A DNA stretch of 64,000 bases from Bifidobacterium callimiconis (GCF_003952005.1 NZ_QXGJ01000013.1:1-64000); one strand, 5' to 3'. Shown: positions 43,458 to 53,023, numbered from the stretch's first letter. The notes: generated by a model not told the origin, from the sequence alone. Made by a program: numbers and translations.

Positions 43458-44600
43458 GTGAATCAGCAGCAGTCATTTGATGCACAGTCAGGCTCACAGT
43501 CCGGAACGGCCGGCGGCAGATCCTCCGGCACATCCAACACCAACACAGCCGTCCGCCATCGCGGCCACTCCGGTCCGGCCCGCACCAGCAGCGTCAACAT
43601 CCGCGACATCGCCGCCGCGGCAGGTGTCTCCACCGCAACCGTCTCGCGCGTGATGCGCGGCAACTCCAAGGTCTCCGACGCCACCCGAGAGAAGGTGCAG
43701 GAGGCCATCGAACGACTCGGCTACGTGCCCAACGCCCACGCGCTCGCCCTCACCACGCCCCCCAACTCCGTCACCTTGGTGGTCGACCATATCTCCGGCG
43801 GTACGTACAGCGAAATGACCGCCGGCGTGGAACGCGAGACGTCCGACCGCAAGATGATGTTCCGCATCGCCTCCACCGGCGGCAAATGGGACGAGCCCAA
43901 GCCGATTCTCGACGATCTGCTCTCGCAACGTCCGCGTCTGGCCGTGCTCACCGCCAGCGACGTGATCGACGATCCGATCGACGACGTGCTCAACGACTAC
44001 GTGGACAAATTCAAATCCGTCGGCACCAGTCTGGTCGTGCTCGCCCGCCCGCGCATGCGGCTGTCGCCCGAGATCGCCGTGGTGGACTATGCCAACGAAT
44101 CCGGCATGTACGAACTGACGAAATACATGATCTCGCTCGGCCATCGTCGGTTCATGTTCGCCGGACTGCGCCGCAACTCCAGCGTCTTCATGGCCCGATA
44201 CCACGGCTTCCTGCGTGCGCTGCGCGAAGCCGGCATCGAGTTCGACCCGCGGTGCACCATTCCGCTCGACGGTGACCGCGCCGCCACCATCGCCAATACC
44301 ATGGCCATGTTCCCCACCGTGCGCGACTGCACCGCCGTGGTGGCCGTCACCGATGAGATGGCGCTGTACGTGATCGCCGCGCTGCGCAAACTCGGCAAGT
44401 CCGTGCCCGGCGACGTGTCGGTCGGCGGATTCGACGACATGCCGTATGCGGAGGATCTGGTGGTGCCGCTCACCACCGTGCACGCGCCCTTCGGCAACAT
44501 GGGACACATGGCCGTCAAGATCGGTCTGGATGACTTCGGCCACGACGTGACCATGCCCACGCAGCTGGTGGTGCGCGGATCGGTCGCCCCGGTGCGGTGA
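43458..44600 (+). CDS. LacI-family regulator of the sugar ABC operon
   Basis: This 380-aa repressor starts at GTG, with AAGGAG 8 nt upstream. An unusual ~48-residue Ser/Gly/Thr-rich tail precedes the HTH (VNIRDIAAAAGVSTATVSRVMRGNSKV), followed by hinge LGYVPNAHALALT and a sugar-binding domain ending GFDDMPYAEDLVVPLTTVHAPF. As the last gene of the ABC operon it probably represses it through the operator at 38578. A strong terminator follows. Confidence 0.92.
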   Translation: MNQQQSFDAQSGSQSGTAGGRSSGTSNTNTAVRHRGHSGPARTSSVNIRDIAAAAGVSTATVSRVMRGNSKVSDATREKVQEAIERLGYVPNAHALALTTPPNSVTLVVDHISGGTYSEMTAGVERETSDRKMMFRIASTGGKWDEPKPILDDLLSQRPRLAVLTASDVIDDPIDDVLNDYVDKFKSVGTSLVVLARPRMRLSPEIAVVDYANESGMYELTKYMISLGHRRFMFAGLRRNSSVFMARYHGFLRALREAGIEFDPRCTIPLDGDRAATIANTMAMFPTVRDCTAVVAVTDEMALYVIAALRKLGKSVPGDVSVGGFDDMPYAEDLVVPLTTVHAPFGNMGHMAVKIGLDDFGHDVTMPTQLVVRGSVAPVR

Positions 44601-44643
44601 GCTTGCTAAAACAAACGGGAACATCAACAAACGATAGGAAAAG

Positions 44644-44692
44644 AAAAGGCGGTCCGTCTCGCACCTGCGTTGTGCGAAGCGGACCGCCTTTT
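44644..44692. terminator. Bidirectional terminator
   Basis: AAAAGGCGGTCCG...CGGACCGCCTTTT with an inner TCTCGCAC/GTGCGAAG pair. The stem is about 20 bp with one small bulge, flanked by A- and T-runs. It lies between the convergent LacI and DHA2 exporter genes. Confidence 0.9.
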
Positions 44693-44695
44693 CGT

Positions 44696-46351
44696 CTACG
44701 CGTCCTTGCGTAGCGCGCGCGTCATGAGCAGGCCGATCACGGCCACGATCACGGCCATCACCAGATAGTCCAGACGGGCGCCGGACTGCGTGGCCAGACG
44801 GTACGTTGTCGAACCGGCTGCGCCCGCGCCGGACTGAAACACCGACACGATCGTCGCCACCACGGTGGTGCCGGCCGCGCCCGCGAACTGCTGCAGCGTG
44901 CTGAACATCGCATTGCCGTCGGCCCTGCGATCGGCGTCGATCATCGACAGGCCGCTCGTCATGATGTTCGCGTAGCACAGCGAGAACCCGAACATGTACA
45001 CCACGTACAGGCCGGCCAGCAGCATCGGGGTCATGCGGTCGCCGAGCACGACCAGTCCGATCAGAACGGCCAGCGCGGCCACGGTCGCGCCCAGAATCGG
45101 GCGACGGGCGCCGAACCGGTCGAGCAGCATGCCGCCGACGGGGGAGAACATCGCGCCGATCAGCGAACCGGGCAGGATCAGCAGGCCGGCGGTGAGCATC
45201 GACGTGCCCATGCTCATCTGCGGGATGTTCGGAATCAGATAGCCGAAGCCGATCGTCACGCCCTGATACATCATGTAGGCGAACAGATGCGCGCGGAATC
45301 CGCCGTTGCGCAGCACGCCCAGATGCAGCAACGGATCGGCCGAACGCTTCGCCAGCACGCCGAAGACGATCAGACCGCCGATGCCAACGACCGCTCCCGC
45401 GACGGCAAGCAGGACGGGCATCATCGCCGTTGCCGGGGTGTTGCCGGATGGTCTGCTCAGCGCGCTGACCGCCTCCGCGCCCTGGTTGATGCCGACGATC
45501 AGACCGGTGAAACCGGCCGCCACGCACAGGAACTGGCCGAACGCGAACGGCCTGGCGGCGGTGGCGTGCGGCTGTTCGATGCTGATCACGCCGATGACGA
45601 GACTCACGACCAGCACGGGGATCACCGCGACGAAGATCGTCTGCCACGGCGCATGCGCGGAGACGAAGCCGCCGAACGCCGGACCGAGGGCGGGCGCGGT
45701 GCCCACGACCAGCGTGCCGAGACCCATCAGGCTGCCGATCCTCGACTTCGGCGCGCGCTCCAGAATGATGTTGAACATGAGCGGCAGCGCCAGACCGGCG
45801 CCCACGCCCTGCAGCACGCGCGCGGCCAGCAGCATCGGGAAGGACGACGCGAGGATGGTGACCACGCAGCCGGCGATGGAGACCAGATTCGCGGTCACGA
45901 AGGTGTGTTTTTGCTGGAAGCGGCCGTTGAGATACGTGGAGGCGGGTACCGTGGCCGACACGACCAGCAGGTAGCCGGTGGTGAGCCACTGGATGGTGGA
46001 CGCGTTCACGTGCAGCATGCCCATGAGCTGTGGGAACAGCACGTTCATCACGGTTTCGGTGAGAATGCCGATGAACGCGAGCGAGCCCACGGAGACGATG
46101 GATCCGATCAGGTCGGGGGAGACGACGTCGGTGGGGGTTGCGGTGGTGGGTGCGATGGTGGCTGTGCGGGTGGTTGCGCGGACGGTCGTGCGGGTGGGGG
46201 AGGTCGTGGCGTTGTCGGTGGAATGGGCGGCAGTCGTCGTCGTGTTGGGGCTGCGGCGCTCGTGGTCGTAGCGTTCGTGATTGCGAATGCCGTGATGACG
46301 GCTGTCATGGTTGCCGGTGATGGCGGGTATGGCCCGTGCTGCCTGTGTCAT
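44696..46351 (-). CDS. DHA2 (EmrB/QacA-type) multidrug MFS exporter
   Basis: This ~14-helix exporter is 551 aa from the ATG at 46351, chosen because AAAGGGG lies 10 nt upstream. The first ~75 residues are a Thr/Arg/His-rich cytoplasmic tail (TTTTAAHSTDNATTSPTRT), odd for the family. The core has IQWLTTGYLLVVSATVPASTYLNGRF, motif C-like GLGTLVVGTAPALGPAFGGFV and LDRFGARRPILG. It is divergent from a LacI-family gene, with two operators between them. That is unusual for a drug pump and may indicate sugar or sugar-derivative efflux. A start further inside, near SPDLIGSIV, is possible. Confidence 0.85.
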   Translation of the reverse strand: MTQAARAIPAITGNHDSRHHGIRNHERYDHERRSPNTTTTAAHSTDNATTSPTRTTVRATTRTATIAPTTATPTDVVSPDLIGSIVSVGSLAFIGILTETVMNVLFPQLMGMLHVNASTIQWLTTGYLLVVSATVPASTYLNGRFQQKHTFVTANLVSIAGCVVTILASSFPMLLAARVLQGVGAGLALPLMFNIILERAPKSRIGSLMGLGTLVVGTAPALGPAFGGFVSAHAPWQTIFVAVIPVLVVSLVIGVISIEQPHATAARPFAFGQFLCVAAGFTGLIVGINQGAEAVSALSRPSGNTPATAMMPVLLAVAGAVVGIGGLIVFGVLAKRSADPLLHLGVLRNGGFRAHLFAYMMYQGVTIGFGYLIPNIPQMSMGTSMLTAGLLILPGSLIGAMFSPVGGMLLDRFGARRPILGATVAALAVLIGLVVLGDRMTPMLLAGLYVVYMFGFSLCYANIMTSGLSMIDADRRADGNAMFSTLQQFAGAAGTTVVATIVSVFQSGAGAAGSTTYRLATQSGARLDYLVMAVIVAVIGLLMTRALRKDA

Positions 46352-46585
46352 GTCTGTACGTCCCCTTTCCTGTGTCGTTCCGTATCGTCGTGCGGTCGTC
46401 GTGAGAGCCGACGCCGTCTGCGCGTGTGCGACGTGTGTATGGCGTGTGTGGCATGTGCGTGTGCGGTGTACTCGTGTATGGGTGTGTACCGCGTGCACAT
46501 ACGTGTATATGTGCGGCGTGTGCGCAGCCGTGGCGCGTTGCGTTCCCGTTCTTGCGCATTCGTTGTCGATGATCTGCACAATCCT

Positions 46586-46601
46586 TGGTAAGCGCTTTCC
46601 A
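46586..46601. promoter_or_regulatory. LacI-type operator 1 in DHA2/LacI divergent region
   Basis: TGGTAAGCGCTTTCCA is a 16-bp near-perfect palindrome around AGCGCT, in the classic LacI/CcpA operator form. It lies about 235 nt before the DHA2 exporter start. Confidence 0.7.
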
Positions 46602-46709
46602 TAATAGCAGTACCGTGGACGATGATTCTGTGAGATACGAGATACTTTTACGTATTTGTAACCATATGTTATGAAGGAAAATATGTCTGATGCCGCGTCA
46701 TGAGAAAAT

Positions 46710-46725
46710 TGGAAAACGTTTACCA
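46710..46725. promoter_or_regulatory. LacI-type operator 2 in DHA2/LacI divergent region
   Basis: TGGAAAACGTTTACCA is a near-perfect palindrome with the same TGG-AAACG-TTT-CCA arms as operator 1, centred 124 bp away. Two sites at this distance could allow looping by a tetrameric regulator. The surrounding spacer is AT-rich and has no other gene. Confidence 0.7.
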
Positions 46726-46778
46726 AATGATTGCCGTAGTAGACTTCATGATGATTCGACGACGATCGGAAGGGGCGG

Positions 46779-48008
46779 ATGGTGACTGAACGGATGACCA
46801 CACGTGCGATCGATCCCGAAGCCGGCGGGGACGGTCGCGGGGATGATCGGGATGGTTTCGGAACCGTCTTCGGAAACGGCCGTGGGGGAGATGCTTCCGA
46901 TAGGCAGAGTGGGCGCGCCGCCGGTCGAGGGAACGGCGCTCCGGCCACGCTGTCCGACGTGGCGCGTGAGGCGGGCGTGTCCATCGCCACCGCGTCGCGC
47001 GTGCTCAACGGCGGCACCCGCAAAGTGCGCGACGACCTGCGCGGCAAGGTCATGCAGGCCGCCGAACGACTCAACTATCATGCGAACGCCTACGCGCAGG
47101 CCGTGGCCAAAGGCGGATCGTCGAACATCGCGCTGCTCGTCTCCGACATCTCCGACCCGTACTTCGCCGGCGTCTCGCAGGGCGTGGTCAAGGCCGCATC
47201 GCAGCGCGGGGTGACGGTGAGCATCGCCGTGGCGTCGAACGGCGAGGATGAACTCGACCGCGTGCGCGGACTGGTGGCGACCCGGCCGCGCGGCATCATC
47301 ATCTCCGAAAGCGAGAACGTCAACGACTCCGCACGCCAGGAACTGCAGGAGGAGCTGGAACGGTACCGGTCATCCGGCGGACGCGTGGTGTTCATTCTCG
47401 ACCGTGGGCTGCCGTTCCCCGCCGTGGATGTGGCGAACGAGGCCGGCGGACGCGCCATCGGGCGGCTGCTGGTCGAATCCGGGTATCGCCGGCCGGTGAT
47501 TCTCAAGGGCAACGACGGATATCGGTCGTCCGCCCAGCGATATCGCGGCGTGGTCGGCGCGCTCGCCGAGGCGGGGATCATGGTGGACCCGCGTGCTGTG
47601 GCCAACGGACAGTTCAATCGGACGAAGGGTTTCTCCGCCATCATGCAGATGGCCGGCGCCGGCGGCATGCTCACGCCCGGCGAGGGGGCTGTGTATGGGG
47701 GAGCGGGTGCGGACTCGATCGTCGCGCTGAACGACGTGATGGCGATCGGTGCCATGACCGCGCTGCGCAACGCCGGAATCGTGCCGGGGCGTGACATCGG
47801 CGTGACCGGATTCGGCGACATTCCGTACGCCGTGGATGTGCATCCGGCGCTCACCACCGTGCACCTGCCGCTGACCGACATGGGGCGTGCCGCCGTGGAA
47901 AGCGTGCTGTCCGACGACGAATACGTGGCCGACGATTCGGGCCGGCGCCTGATCTTCCTGCAAGGGCGTCCCGACGTGATCCTGCGCGACTCCCTGCCGC
48001 GGAGGTAA
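46779..48008 (+). CDS. LacI-family regulator divergent from DHA2 exporter
   Basis: This 409-aa regulator has a Gly/Asp/Arg-rich N-terminal tail of about 55 residues. The HTH is ATLSDVAREAGVSIATASRVLNGG, the hinge LNYHANAYAQAVAKG, and the ligand domain (ISDPYFAGVSQGVVKAASQRGV) has GFGDIPYAVDVHPALTTVHLPL near the end. AAGGGG precedes the ATG at 46779. It is likely to bind the TGG-AA-CG-TT-CCA palindromes in the divergent spacer and control the exporter and itself. Confidence 0.92.
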   Translation: MVTERMTTRAIDPEAGGDGRGDDRDGFGTVFGNGRGGDASDRQSGRAAGRGNGAPATLSDVAREAGVSIATASRVLNGGTRKVRDDLRGKVMQAAERLNYHANAYAQAVAKGGSSNIALLVSDISDPYFAGVSQGVVKAASQRGVTVSIAVASNGEDELDRVRGLVATRPRGIIISESENVNDSARQELQEELERYRSSGGRVVFILDRGLPFPAVDVANEAGGRAIGRLLVESGYRRPVILKGNDGYRSSAQRYRGVVGALAEAGIMVDPRAVANGQFNRTKGFSAIMQMAGAGGMLTPGEGAVYGGAGADSIVALNDVMAIGAMTALRNAGIVPGRDIGVTGFGDIPYAVDVHPALTTVHLPLTDMGRAAVESVLSDDEYVADDSGRRLIFLQGRPDVILRDSLPRR

Positions 48009-48321
48009 GGTTCGGGCTTGGGGTGTGTCGGGTCGCTTTCGGGTGGCCTGGCGCCCCTTTTCCTGTGAAGATGGGTGGATGCGACCTCGTTGGTCATGCT
48101 GCTGAGCGCGCGTGGATGTCCTCCGTACCGTGCCGGCGATGGACTCTGCTATGTCGCTGAGTGTGCTTGGGTGCTCTGCTGGATGCATCTCACGGGCACA
48201 TGGGCGACGGAGCATCGCTGGATGCGCTCAAGTACCCTTCCTCCTGAGAAGATTGGGCGGATCTAGTCGCTCTGGATGCGTATTTCGGGTGTGTGCGCGT
48301 TCGGTATGTGACCGAGCTGGA
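48009..48321. other. Spacer downstream of LacI gene, nothing recognised
   Basis: About 310 nt of ordinary composition. I see no gene, terminator or repeat that I can support until the structured element at 48322. Confidence 0.4.
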
Positions 48322-48552
48322 ATTTGGGGCGCGAAATACCCGTTTTCCGTTCTTTGGGGCGTCGACTTCCCGTTTTTGGCCCGATTTTCGGGAAGTTGAC
48401 GCCCCAAATCACGGATTTTCTCGCATCGCGGACGTTGGTGGCCGAAATGCGAGAACATCCGCGATTCACAGCGTCAAACGGAAGTCGAGGCTAGGCTGTC
48501 GCGGGTGTTTGGCGCTGCGAATTGCCCGACACGGGTGTTTGGCGCTGTGAAT
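48322..48552 (+). repeat. Multi-hairpin repeat element (type C), copy 1
   Basis: Stem 1 is TTTGGGGCGTCGACTTCCCG (48353-48372) with CGGGAAGTTGACGCCCCAAA (48389-48408). Stem 2 is TTTTCTCGCAT with ATGCGAGAACA (48415-48457). Then comes GATTCACAGCGTCAAAC (about 48462) and two copies of CGGGTGTTTGGCGCTG-GAAT, which are its complement. A second copy follows the lyase gene at 52294, in the same orientation, so the two bracket that gene. Confidence 0.82.
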
Positions 48553-48651
48553 CGTCTGCGGCAGGTGCAGGTGCGTGCCCGATGGTGCTGGTTCGGCTTC
48601 CTGTAGGTTGCCGGAGGCGGGCGGACTGGGGTATATTGGAAATCGCTTGTT

Positions 48652-48667
48652 TGTGAAACCGGTTACA
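48652..48667. promoter_or_regulatory. LacI-type operator upstream of second anchored lyase
   Basis: TGTGAAACCGGTTACA is a palindrome around ACCGGT, about 115 nt before the lyase start. It combines the GAAACCGG arm of the sites at 53010/58025 with the GTTACA arm of the 12719/33617/38446 sites. Confidence 0.6.
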
Positions 48668-48780
48668 TTGGTTGGCTTTTTCGTGGCCGAGGAACGGCAG
48701 GTGCAATCCAAAGTCGGATGCGCGCAAGCGCCATATGAGCGACGGTGATGTCGCCGTCGCCGGGAAGGGAGATCGTTCGC

Positions 48781-51700
48781 ATGGCGATCTTATCTGCAGT
48801 CAAACGAATAGGCGGCGTGATGGCCGCGGGAGCCATGATGCTCGCCGCGGGACTCACGGCCGCCGCGGTCACGTCCACCACGGCATACGCCGACACGGTG
48901 GACAACGTCATCAAGGACAACGCATGGGTCTGGGGATCCGACGCCGGCAACGCCCACGCCGACGGTGCCCTCATCGTCAAGAACGACATCGACTCGTATA
49001 TGCGTCTCGACATCTCCGGCATCAGGGCCGACGCCAAGTCAGTCACCCTGAATCTGTCGAAGAAGAACGCCGCCAACACGCTCAAGGTGCAGCGCGCCAG
49101 CGAAAACCTGAGCAAGGACGGCAAGGACACCGACACTGCCTGGAACGAAAGCAACATCACCTGGTCCACGAAACCGATTGCAAGCGATACTGACGCGGTG
49201 AGCGTGGACATGGAGTCCGGCAACGTCTCCTTCGGAGTGGACATCACCAAACTCGTCAACGATGCCAAGGCGGCCGGCGACGCGACCATGACCCTGCGTC
49301 TGTCCACCGAAGGCACCACCGGCTCCGACCTGTACTCCACCCGCGCCGACGGTAGTCTCCAGCCCTACGTGGACGCCGCATATGCCGACGACGAAAAGCC
49401 CGTCGACTTCGCCGTGAAGACGCCGTTCGCGTCGTACATCGCCAACGGCGAGACCGCGCAGAAGATCGTGAACATCAGAACCGACGATGGCAAGTACCTC
49501 ACGGTGAACAAGAACACCGGTGCGATCACCACCGTCGATTCCAAGGACAACGCCGGACTGTTCGTCATCTACGGCTACGACTACACCGCGTCCGACTACG
49601 ACGGCAAGGGCGGCGCCCAGCAGACCACCTACGCCATTAAGTCGCTCGTCAACGGCAAGTACCTGACCATCCAGAACTACGGCACCGAAAAGAACCAGCC
49701 GTACTACAACATGTCCGGCAGCGCCTACGAAGTCAAGGCCACCGCCGACTCCGTGCTGTGGAACGAACGCTTCTACCTGAGCGAATACGCCAAGGCCGGC
49801 AAGATCGCCATCGCCACGCACCTCAACTCGCTGCGCGACGGCGCCGAGGGCGCGCAGTCCCCGGTGCAGGCCACCGACAAGGGCATGACCGCCGTCGCCG
49901 GCGATCACCACGTGTACAAGTACGCATTCGAGGACGCCTCGGCCAACCTGCTCGAAGCTCACGCCACCGTGAACGGCACCAGCGCCGTTGTGCAGTGGGC
50001 GCCCGTGAACGGCGACGCCGACGCCAGCCACTACAGTGTGCAGGGCGCCACCGTGACCAGCGCCGACGGCGTGCTGTCCGCCACCGTCGACGGACTGAAG
50101 ACCGGCAGCCGCAAGATCACCGTCAACTACGCCAACGGCAACGTCAAGGCCAGCGACGACGTGACCGTACGCGTGTTCAACCACCCCGGCGTGACGCTGA
50201 GCGAGAAGCAGCTCGACGCCATGAAGGAGCACGTGGCCAAGAAGGAGGACCCCTGGTACTCCGACTACCTGCGTCTGAAGAACACCGCGCCCGACAACAC
50301 CGCATCCGCAGACTTCGTCGACACCCCGCAGGAGGGCGTCGGCCGCGGCGACCAGCCCGGACACGGCAACATCGCCTACTACGAGAAGGCCAGTGCCGCT
50401 GCGTACTTCAACGCGCTCGAGTGGGTGATCACCGGCGAAAGCAAGTACGCCGACAAGACCGTTGAGATCCTCAGCGGCTGGTCCGACAAGCTCAGCATCC
50501 TCGACGGCCGCGACCAGATCCTCGGCGCATCCCTCTCCACCGACAAGCTCATCAACGCGGCCGAGATCGTGCGCTACTACGACGGCGGATACAGCGGCTA
50601 CTCCACCGCCGACTTCGCCAAGTTCCAGACGCTCATGCTCAACGTCGTCTACCCGGTGATCCAGGACGGCGGAGCGCCCATGAACGCCAACGGCAACTGG
50701 GACGTGATCCCGATCAACACCATGATCGCCATCGGCGTGGTCACCGACAACGCCGAGATCTACGACAATGCCGTGAACATGTACAAGAGCCCGTACATCA
50801 ACGGATCCATCGTCAACTACGTGAGCGACTGGGGCCAGACCGCCGAATCCGCGCGCGACCAGGCGCACGGACAGCTCGGTGTGGGCGCCATGGGCGACAT
50901 CTGCGCCATCGCCGAACAGCAGGGCGACGACCTGTGGAGCCTGGAGAACAACAAGCTCGCCAAGGCCTACAACTGGGCCGCCCAGTACAACATGTTCAGC
51001 GGTGAAGGCGAGCTCAAGGCGCAGCCGATCGACAACATCTTCGGCCGCACCGACAACTGGGCCAAGTGGAGCACCATGGAGGAGCAGGGCGTGTACCGCG
51101 GCCAGCTCCGCCCGATCTACGAAACCGCGCTCGCGCACTACTCCAAGGTGCCCGGCGTGGACGTGACCTGGATGGCCAAGGCCGCGGAGGCGAGCCGCCC
51201 CGAAGGATTCGTGCACTACGACAACCTCAACTTCGACACGCTCACCTCATACAACGGTGAGGCGGATACGTCGAAGACTGGCACCACGCCGTACTTCCAG
51301 ATCCGCACGCGCATCGCACCCTGGTACCAGACCGCATGGAACGCGATCGCCCAGTACGGTGAGATCCCCGAGGGCTCCAACTCCATCACCGGCGGCGTGC
51401 TGCCCAAGAACTACACCACCGAGACCACGGACTCCTACTTCACCACGCAGTCCGACGGCACGGTGAAGGTGGCCGCCAAGCAGAAGGACGCCACCGTGTA
51501 CCGACTGGTGACCAACAGCGACGAGACCTACTCCGTGCAGGACGCGACGACCGGCAAGTACCTGAGCGTGGGCGCCAAGGCCGACGATGGCACCAACCCG
51601 ATCACCGCCACCGCCGACAAGGTGGGCGACAACGAGAAGTTCACCATGACCAGCTGGATCGGCATCAGCTACCTGAGCCACGACGGCCGCATGGTGGAGC

Positions 51701-52281
51701 AGACGGTCGTCGGATCCGACGCCTCGTGCACGACCGACAACCCTGACGTGACCAAGTGCGCGCCGGCGCTGCGACTCGGCACCGCGGCCACTCCCGCCGC
51801 CGCGGCGGACACCAAGACCACCAACTGGCTGCAGTTCACCTACCACGACGCGGTCAGCGTGCCGGGGGATGGTGATAACGGCGGTAACGGTTCCGGTGAT
51901 AATGGTTCGGGCAACAATGGCGGTTCCGATAACAGTGGCTCCGATAACGGTTCGGACAATGGCAATGGTTCCGGCAACGGCGGTTCCAACGGTTCGGGCA
52001 ATGGTGCTGGCAGCGGTAATGCCGGTAACGGTGGTGCCGGTTCCGACAACGGTGCCACGAACGGTTCCGGCAGCGGCAATGGGTCCAGCAATGGCAATGG
52101 CTCCAACGGATCCGGAGTCACCGGACAGCAGACCGGCAAGCCTTCCGCCAACGCCGTCAAGACCACGAATGGCAATGCCAAGCTGTCCCGCACCGGAGCC
52201 TCGGTCGCTGCCGTGACGGTCCTTGCCGTCATCGCGCTCGCCGCCGGCGTGACCCTGACCCTCCGTCGCAAGGCGAAGTAG
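48781..52281 (+). CDS. Cell-wall-anchored alginate-lyase-fold protein, 1166 aa
   Basis: This second surface lyase has a signal peptide ending near AYADT (about 36). A DNRLRE/CBM96-like beta domain follows (about 40-200; DNAWVWGSDAGNAHADGALIVKND), then a beta-trefoil (about 215-385; GKYLTVNKNTGAITT, GKYLTIQNYG) and a small Ig-like linker. The helical lyase domain spans about 470-830, with DGRDQILGASLSTDKLINAAEI, NGNWDVIPINTMIAIG and ESARDQAHGQLGVGAMGD. A C-terminal trefoil, a ~90-residue Gly/Asn/Ser linker and KLSRTG + helix + RRKAK follow. The domain order resembles the protein at 34910, but sequence and binding modules differ. The start follows GGGAAGGGAGATCGTTCGC. The genes after it suggest intracellular processing of an acidic sugar product. 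Confidence 0.83.
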   Translation: MAILSAVKRIGGVMAAGAMMLAAGLTAAAVTSTTAYADTVDNVIKDNAWVWGSDAGNAHADGALIVKNDIDSYMRLDISGIRADAKSVTLNLSKKNAANTLKVQRASENLSKDGKDTDTAWNESNITWSTKPIASDTDAVSVDMESGNVSFGVDITKLVNDAKAAGDATMTLRLSTEGTTGSDLYSTRADGSLQPYVDAAYADDEKPVDFAVKTPFASYIANGETAQKIVNIRTDDGKYLTVNKNTGAITTVDSKDNAGLFVIYGYDYTASDYDGKGGAQQTTYAIKSLVNGKYLTIQNYGTEKNQPYYNMSGSAYEVKATADSVLWNERFYLSEYAKAGKIAIATHLNSLRDGAEGAQSPVQATDKGMTAVAGDHHVYKYAFEDASANLLEAHATVNGTSAVVQWAPVNGDADASHYSVQGATVTSADGVLSATVDGLKTGSRKITVNYANGNVKASDDVTVRVFNHPGVTLSEKQLDAMKEHVAKKEDPWYSDYLRLKNTAPDNTASADFVDTPQEGVGRGDQPGHGNIAYYEKASAAAYFNALEWVITGESKYADKTVEILSGWSDKLSILDGRDQILGASLSTDKLINAAEIVRYYDGGYSGYSTADFAKFQTLMLNVVYPVIQDGGAPMNANGNWDVIPINTMIAIGVVTDNAEIYDNAVNMYKSPYINGSIVNYVSDWGQTAESARDQAHGQLGVGAMGDICAIAEQQGDDLWSLENNKLAKAYNWAAQYNMFSGEGELKAQPIDNIFGRTDNWAKWSTMEEQGVYRGQLRPIYETALAHYSKVPGVDVTWMAKAAEASRPEGFVHYDNLNFDTLTSYNGEADTSKTGTTPYFQIRTRIAPWYQTAWNAIAQYGEIPEGSNSITGGVLPKNYTTETTDSYFTTQSDGTVKVAAKQKDATVYRLVTNSDETYSVQDATTGKYLSVGAKADDGTNPITATADKVGDNEKFTMTSWIGISYLSHDGRMVEQTVVGSDASCTTDNPDVTKCAPALRLGTAATPAAAADTKTTNWLQFTYHDAVSVPGDGDNGGNGSGDNGSGNNGGSDNSGSDNGSDNGNGSGNGGSNGSGNGAGSGNAGNGGAGSDNGATNGSGSGNGSSNGNGSNGSGVTGQQTGKPSANAVKTTNGNAKLSRTGASVAAVTVLAVIALAAGVTLTLRRKAK

Positions 52282-52293
52282 GGGGCCAATTCA

Positions 52294-52519
52294 GGGCGCG
52301 AAAATCCCGAAATCCGCTCTTTGGGGCGTCAACATCCCGAAAATCGGGGTGAAAACGGGAAGTTGACGCCCCAAAGAGCGGATTCTCTCGCATGCTGGGC
52401 ACCAGCGGCCATCATGCGAGAGAATCCGCGATTCGCAGCGTCAAACGGAAGCCAAAGCCAGTCTGGCACGGGTGTTTGGCGCTGTGAATCGCCGGATACG
52501 GGTGTTTGGCGCTGTGAAT
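52294..52519 (+). repeat. Multi-hairpin repeat element (type C), copy 2
   Basis: It starts 12 nt after the lyase stop. Stem 1 is CCGCTCTTTGGGGCGTCAAC... (52316-52341), mirrored at 52357-52382 with one mismatch. Stem 2 is GCGGATTCTCTCGCATG/CATGCGAGAGAATCCGC (52378-52429). It ends with GATTCGCAGCGTCAAAC and two direct copies of ACGGGTGTTTGGCGCTGTGA. Differences from copy 1 within the stems are mostly compensated on the other arm. Confidence 0.83.
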
Positions 52520-53009
52520 TCTGGATCCTCGTGGGGCGTATGTTCTCGTCGTCTTGCTTTGACTGCGGTGTTCGGCCGGGCTGCCGGGTGTGTCGGTCTT
52601 GCGTGCTGCCGGTTTTGGCTGACCTGTCGGGCTTGGGATCTATCGAATCTGGCTGAATTGGTGGGGCTTTGGCTCTGGGTGGAGCGCTGGGTCTGGTTTG
52701 GCTCATTGGATCTGGTGGGATTGCCGGGCTTGGCTTTGGATGGGAGTTGGGTCTGGTTGCATCGGCGGGCTTGGCCGGGCTGATGAATCTGGTTATCGGG
52801 GTGTGGGCGGACTGTCAAGTCTGGCCGGGCCGCTGAGGTTGGGCGGATTGCCGGATTCGGCCATGCCTTCGCGCTCGGCTCGGCCTGTTGCGTGTGGGGC
52901 GGTTCGAAAATGCCGTGGCTGTCGGTCGAATCTTGCCCCTCGTCGCGTCCGGGATGGCCGTGCGGCGGCAATCCGCGCATCCGTGCTCGACGTGTCGGGG
53001 TTGCGGATT
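52520..53009. other. G/T-rich spacer with degenerate short repeats
   Basis: About 490 nt with loose repeats of GGTCTGG, GGGCTTGGC and GGATTGCCGGG-like words, similar in character to 4250-4375. No ribosome binding site or plausible gene was found. Confidence 0.4.
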
Positions 53010-53023
53010 TGAAACCGATTTCA
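53010..53023. promoter_or_regulatory. LacI-type operator upstream of dehydrogenase/isomerase operon
   Basis: TGAAACCGATTTCA is a near-perfect palindrome about 170 nt before the gene at 53193. TATAAT directly follows (53024-53029), so the site could overlap the promoter. Confidence 0.65.

Noticed and set aside
48322..52519. Composite transposon made of the two type C elements
   Set aside because: No transposase, terminal inverted repeats or target duplications were seen. I keep only the observation that repeats bracket the gene.
52472..52783. 103-aa plus-strand frame in the spacer after the second lyase
   Set aside because: It starts inside the type C repeat, is Cys/Trp/Leu-rich from G/T-rich repeats and has no start signal.
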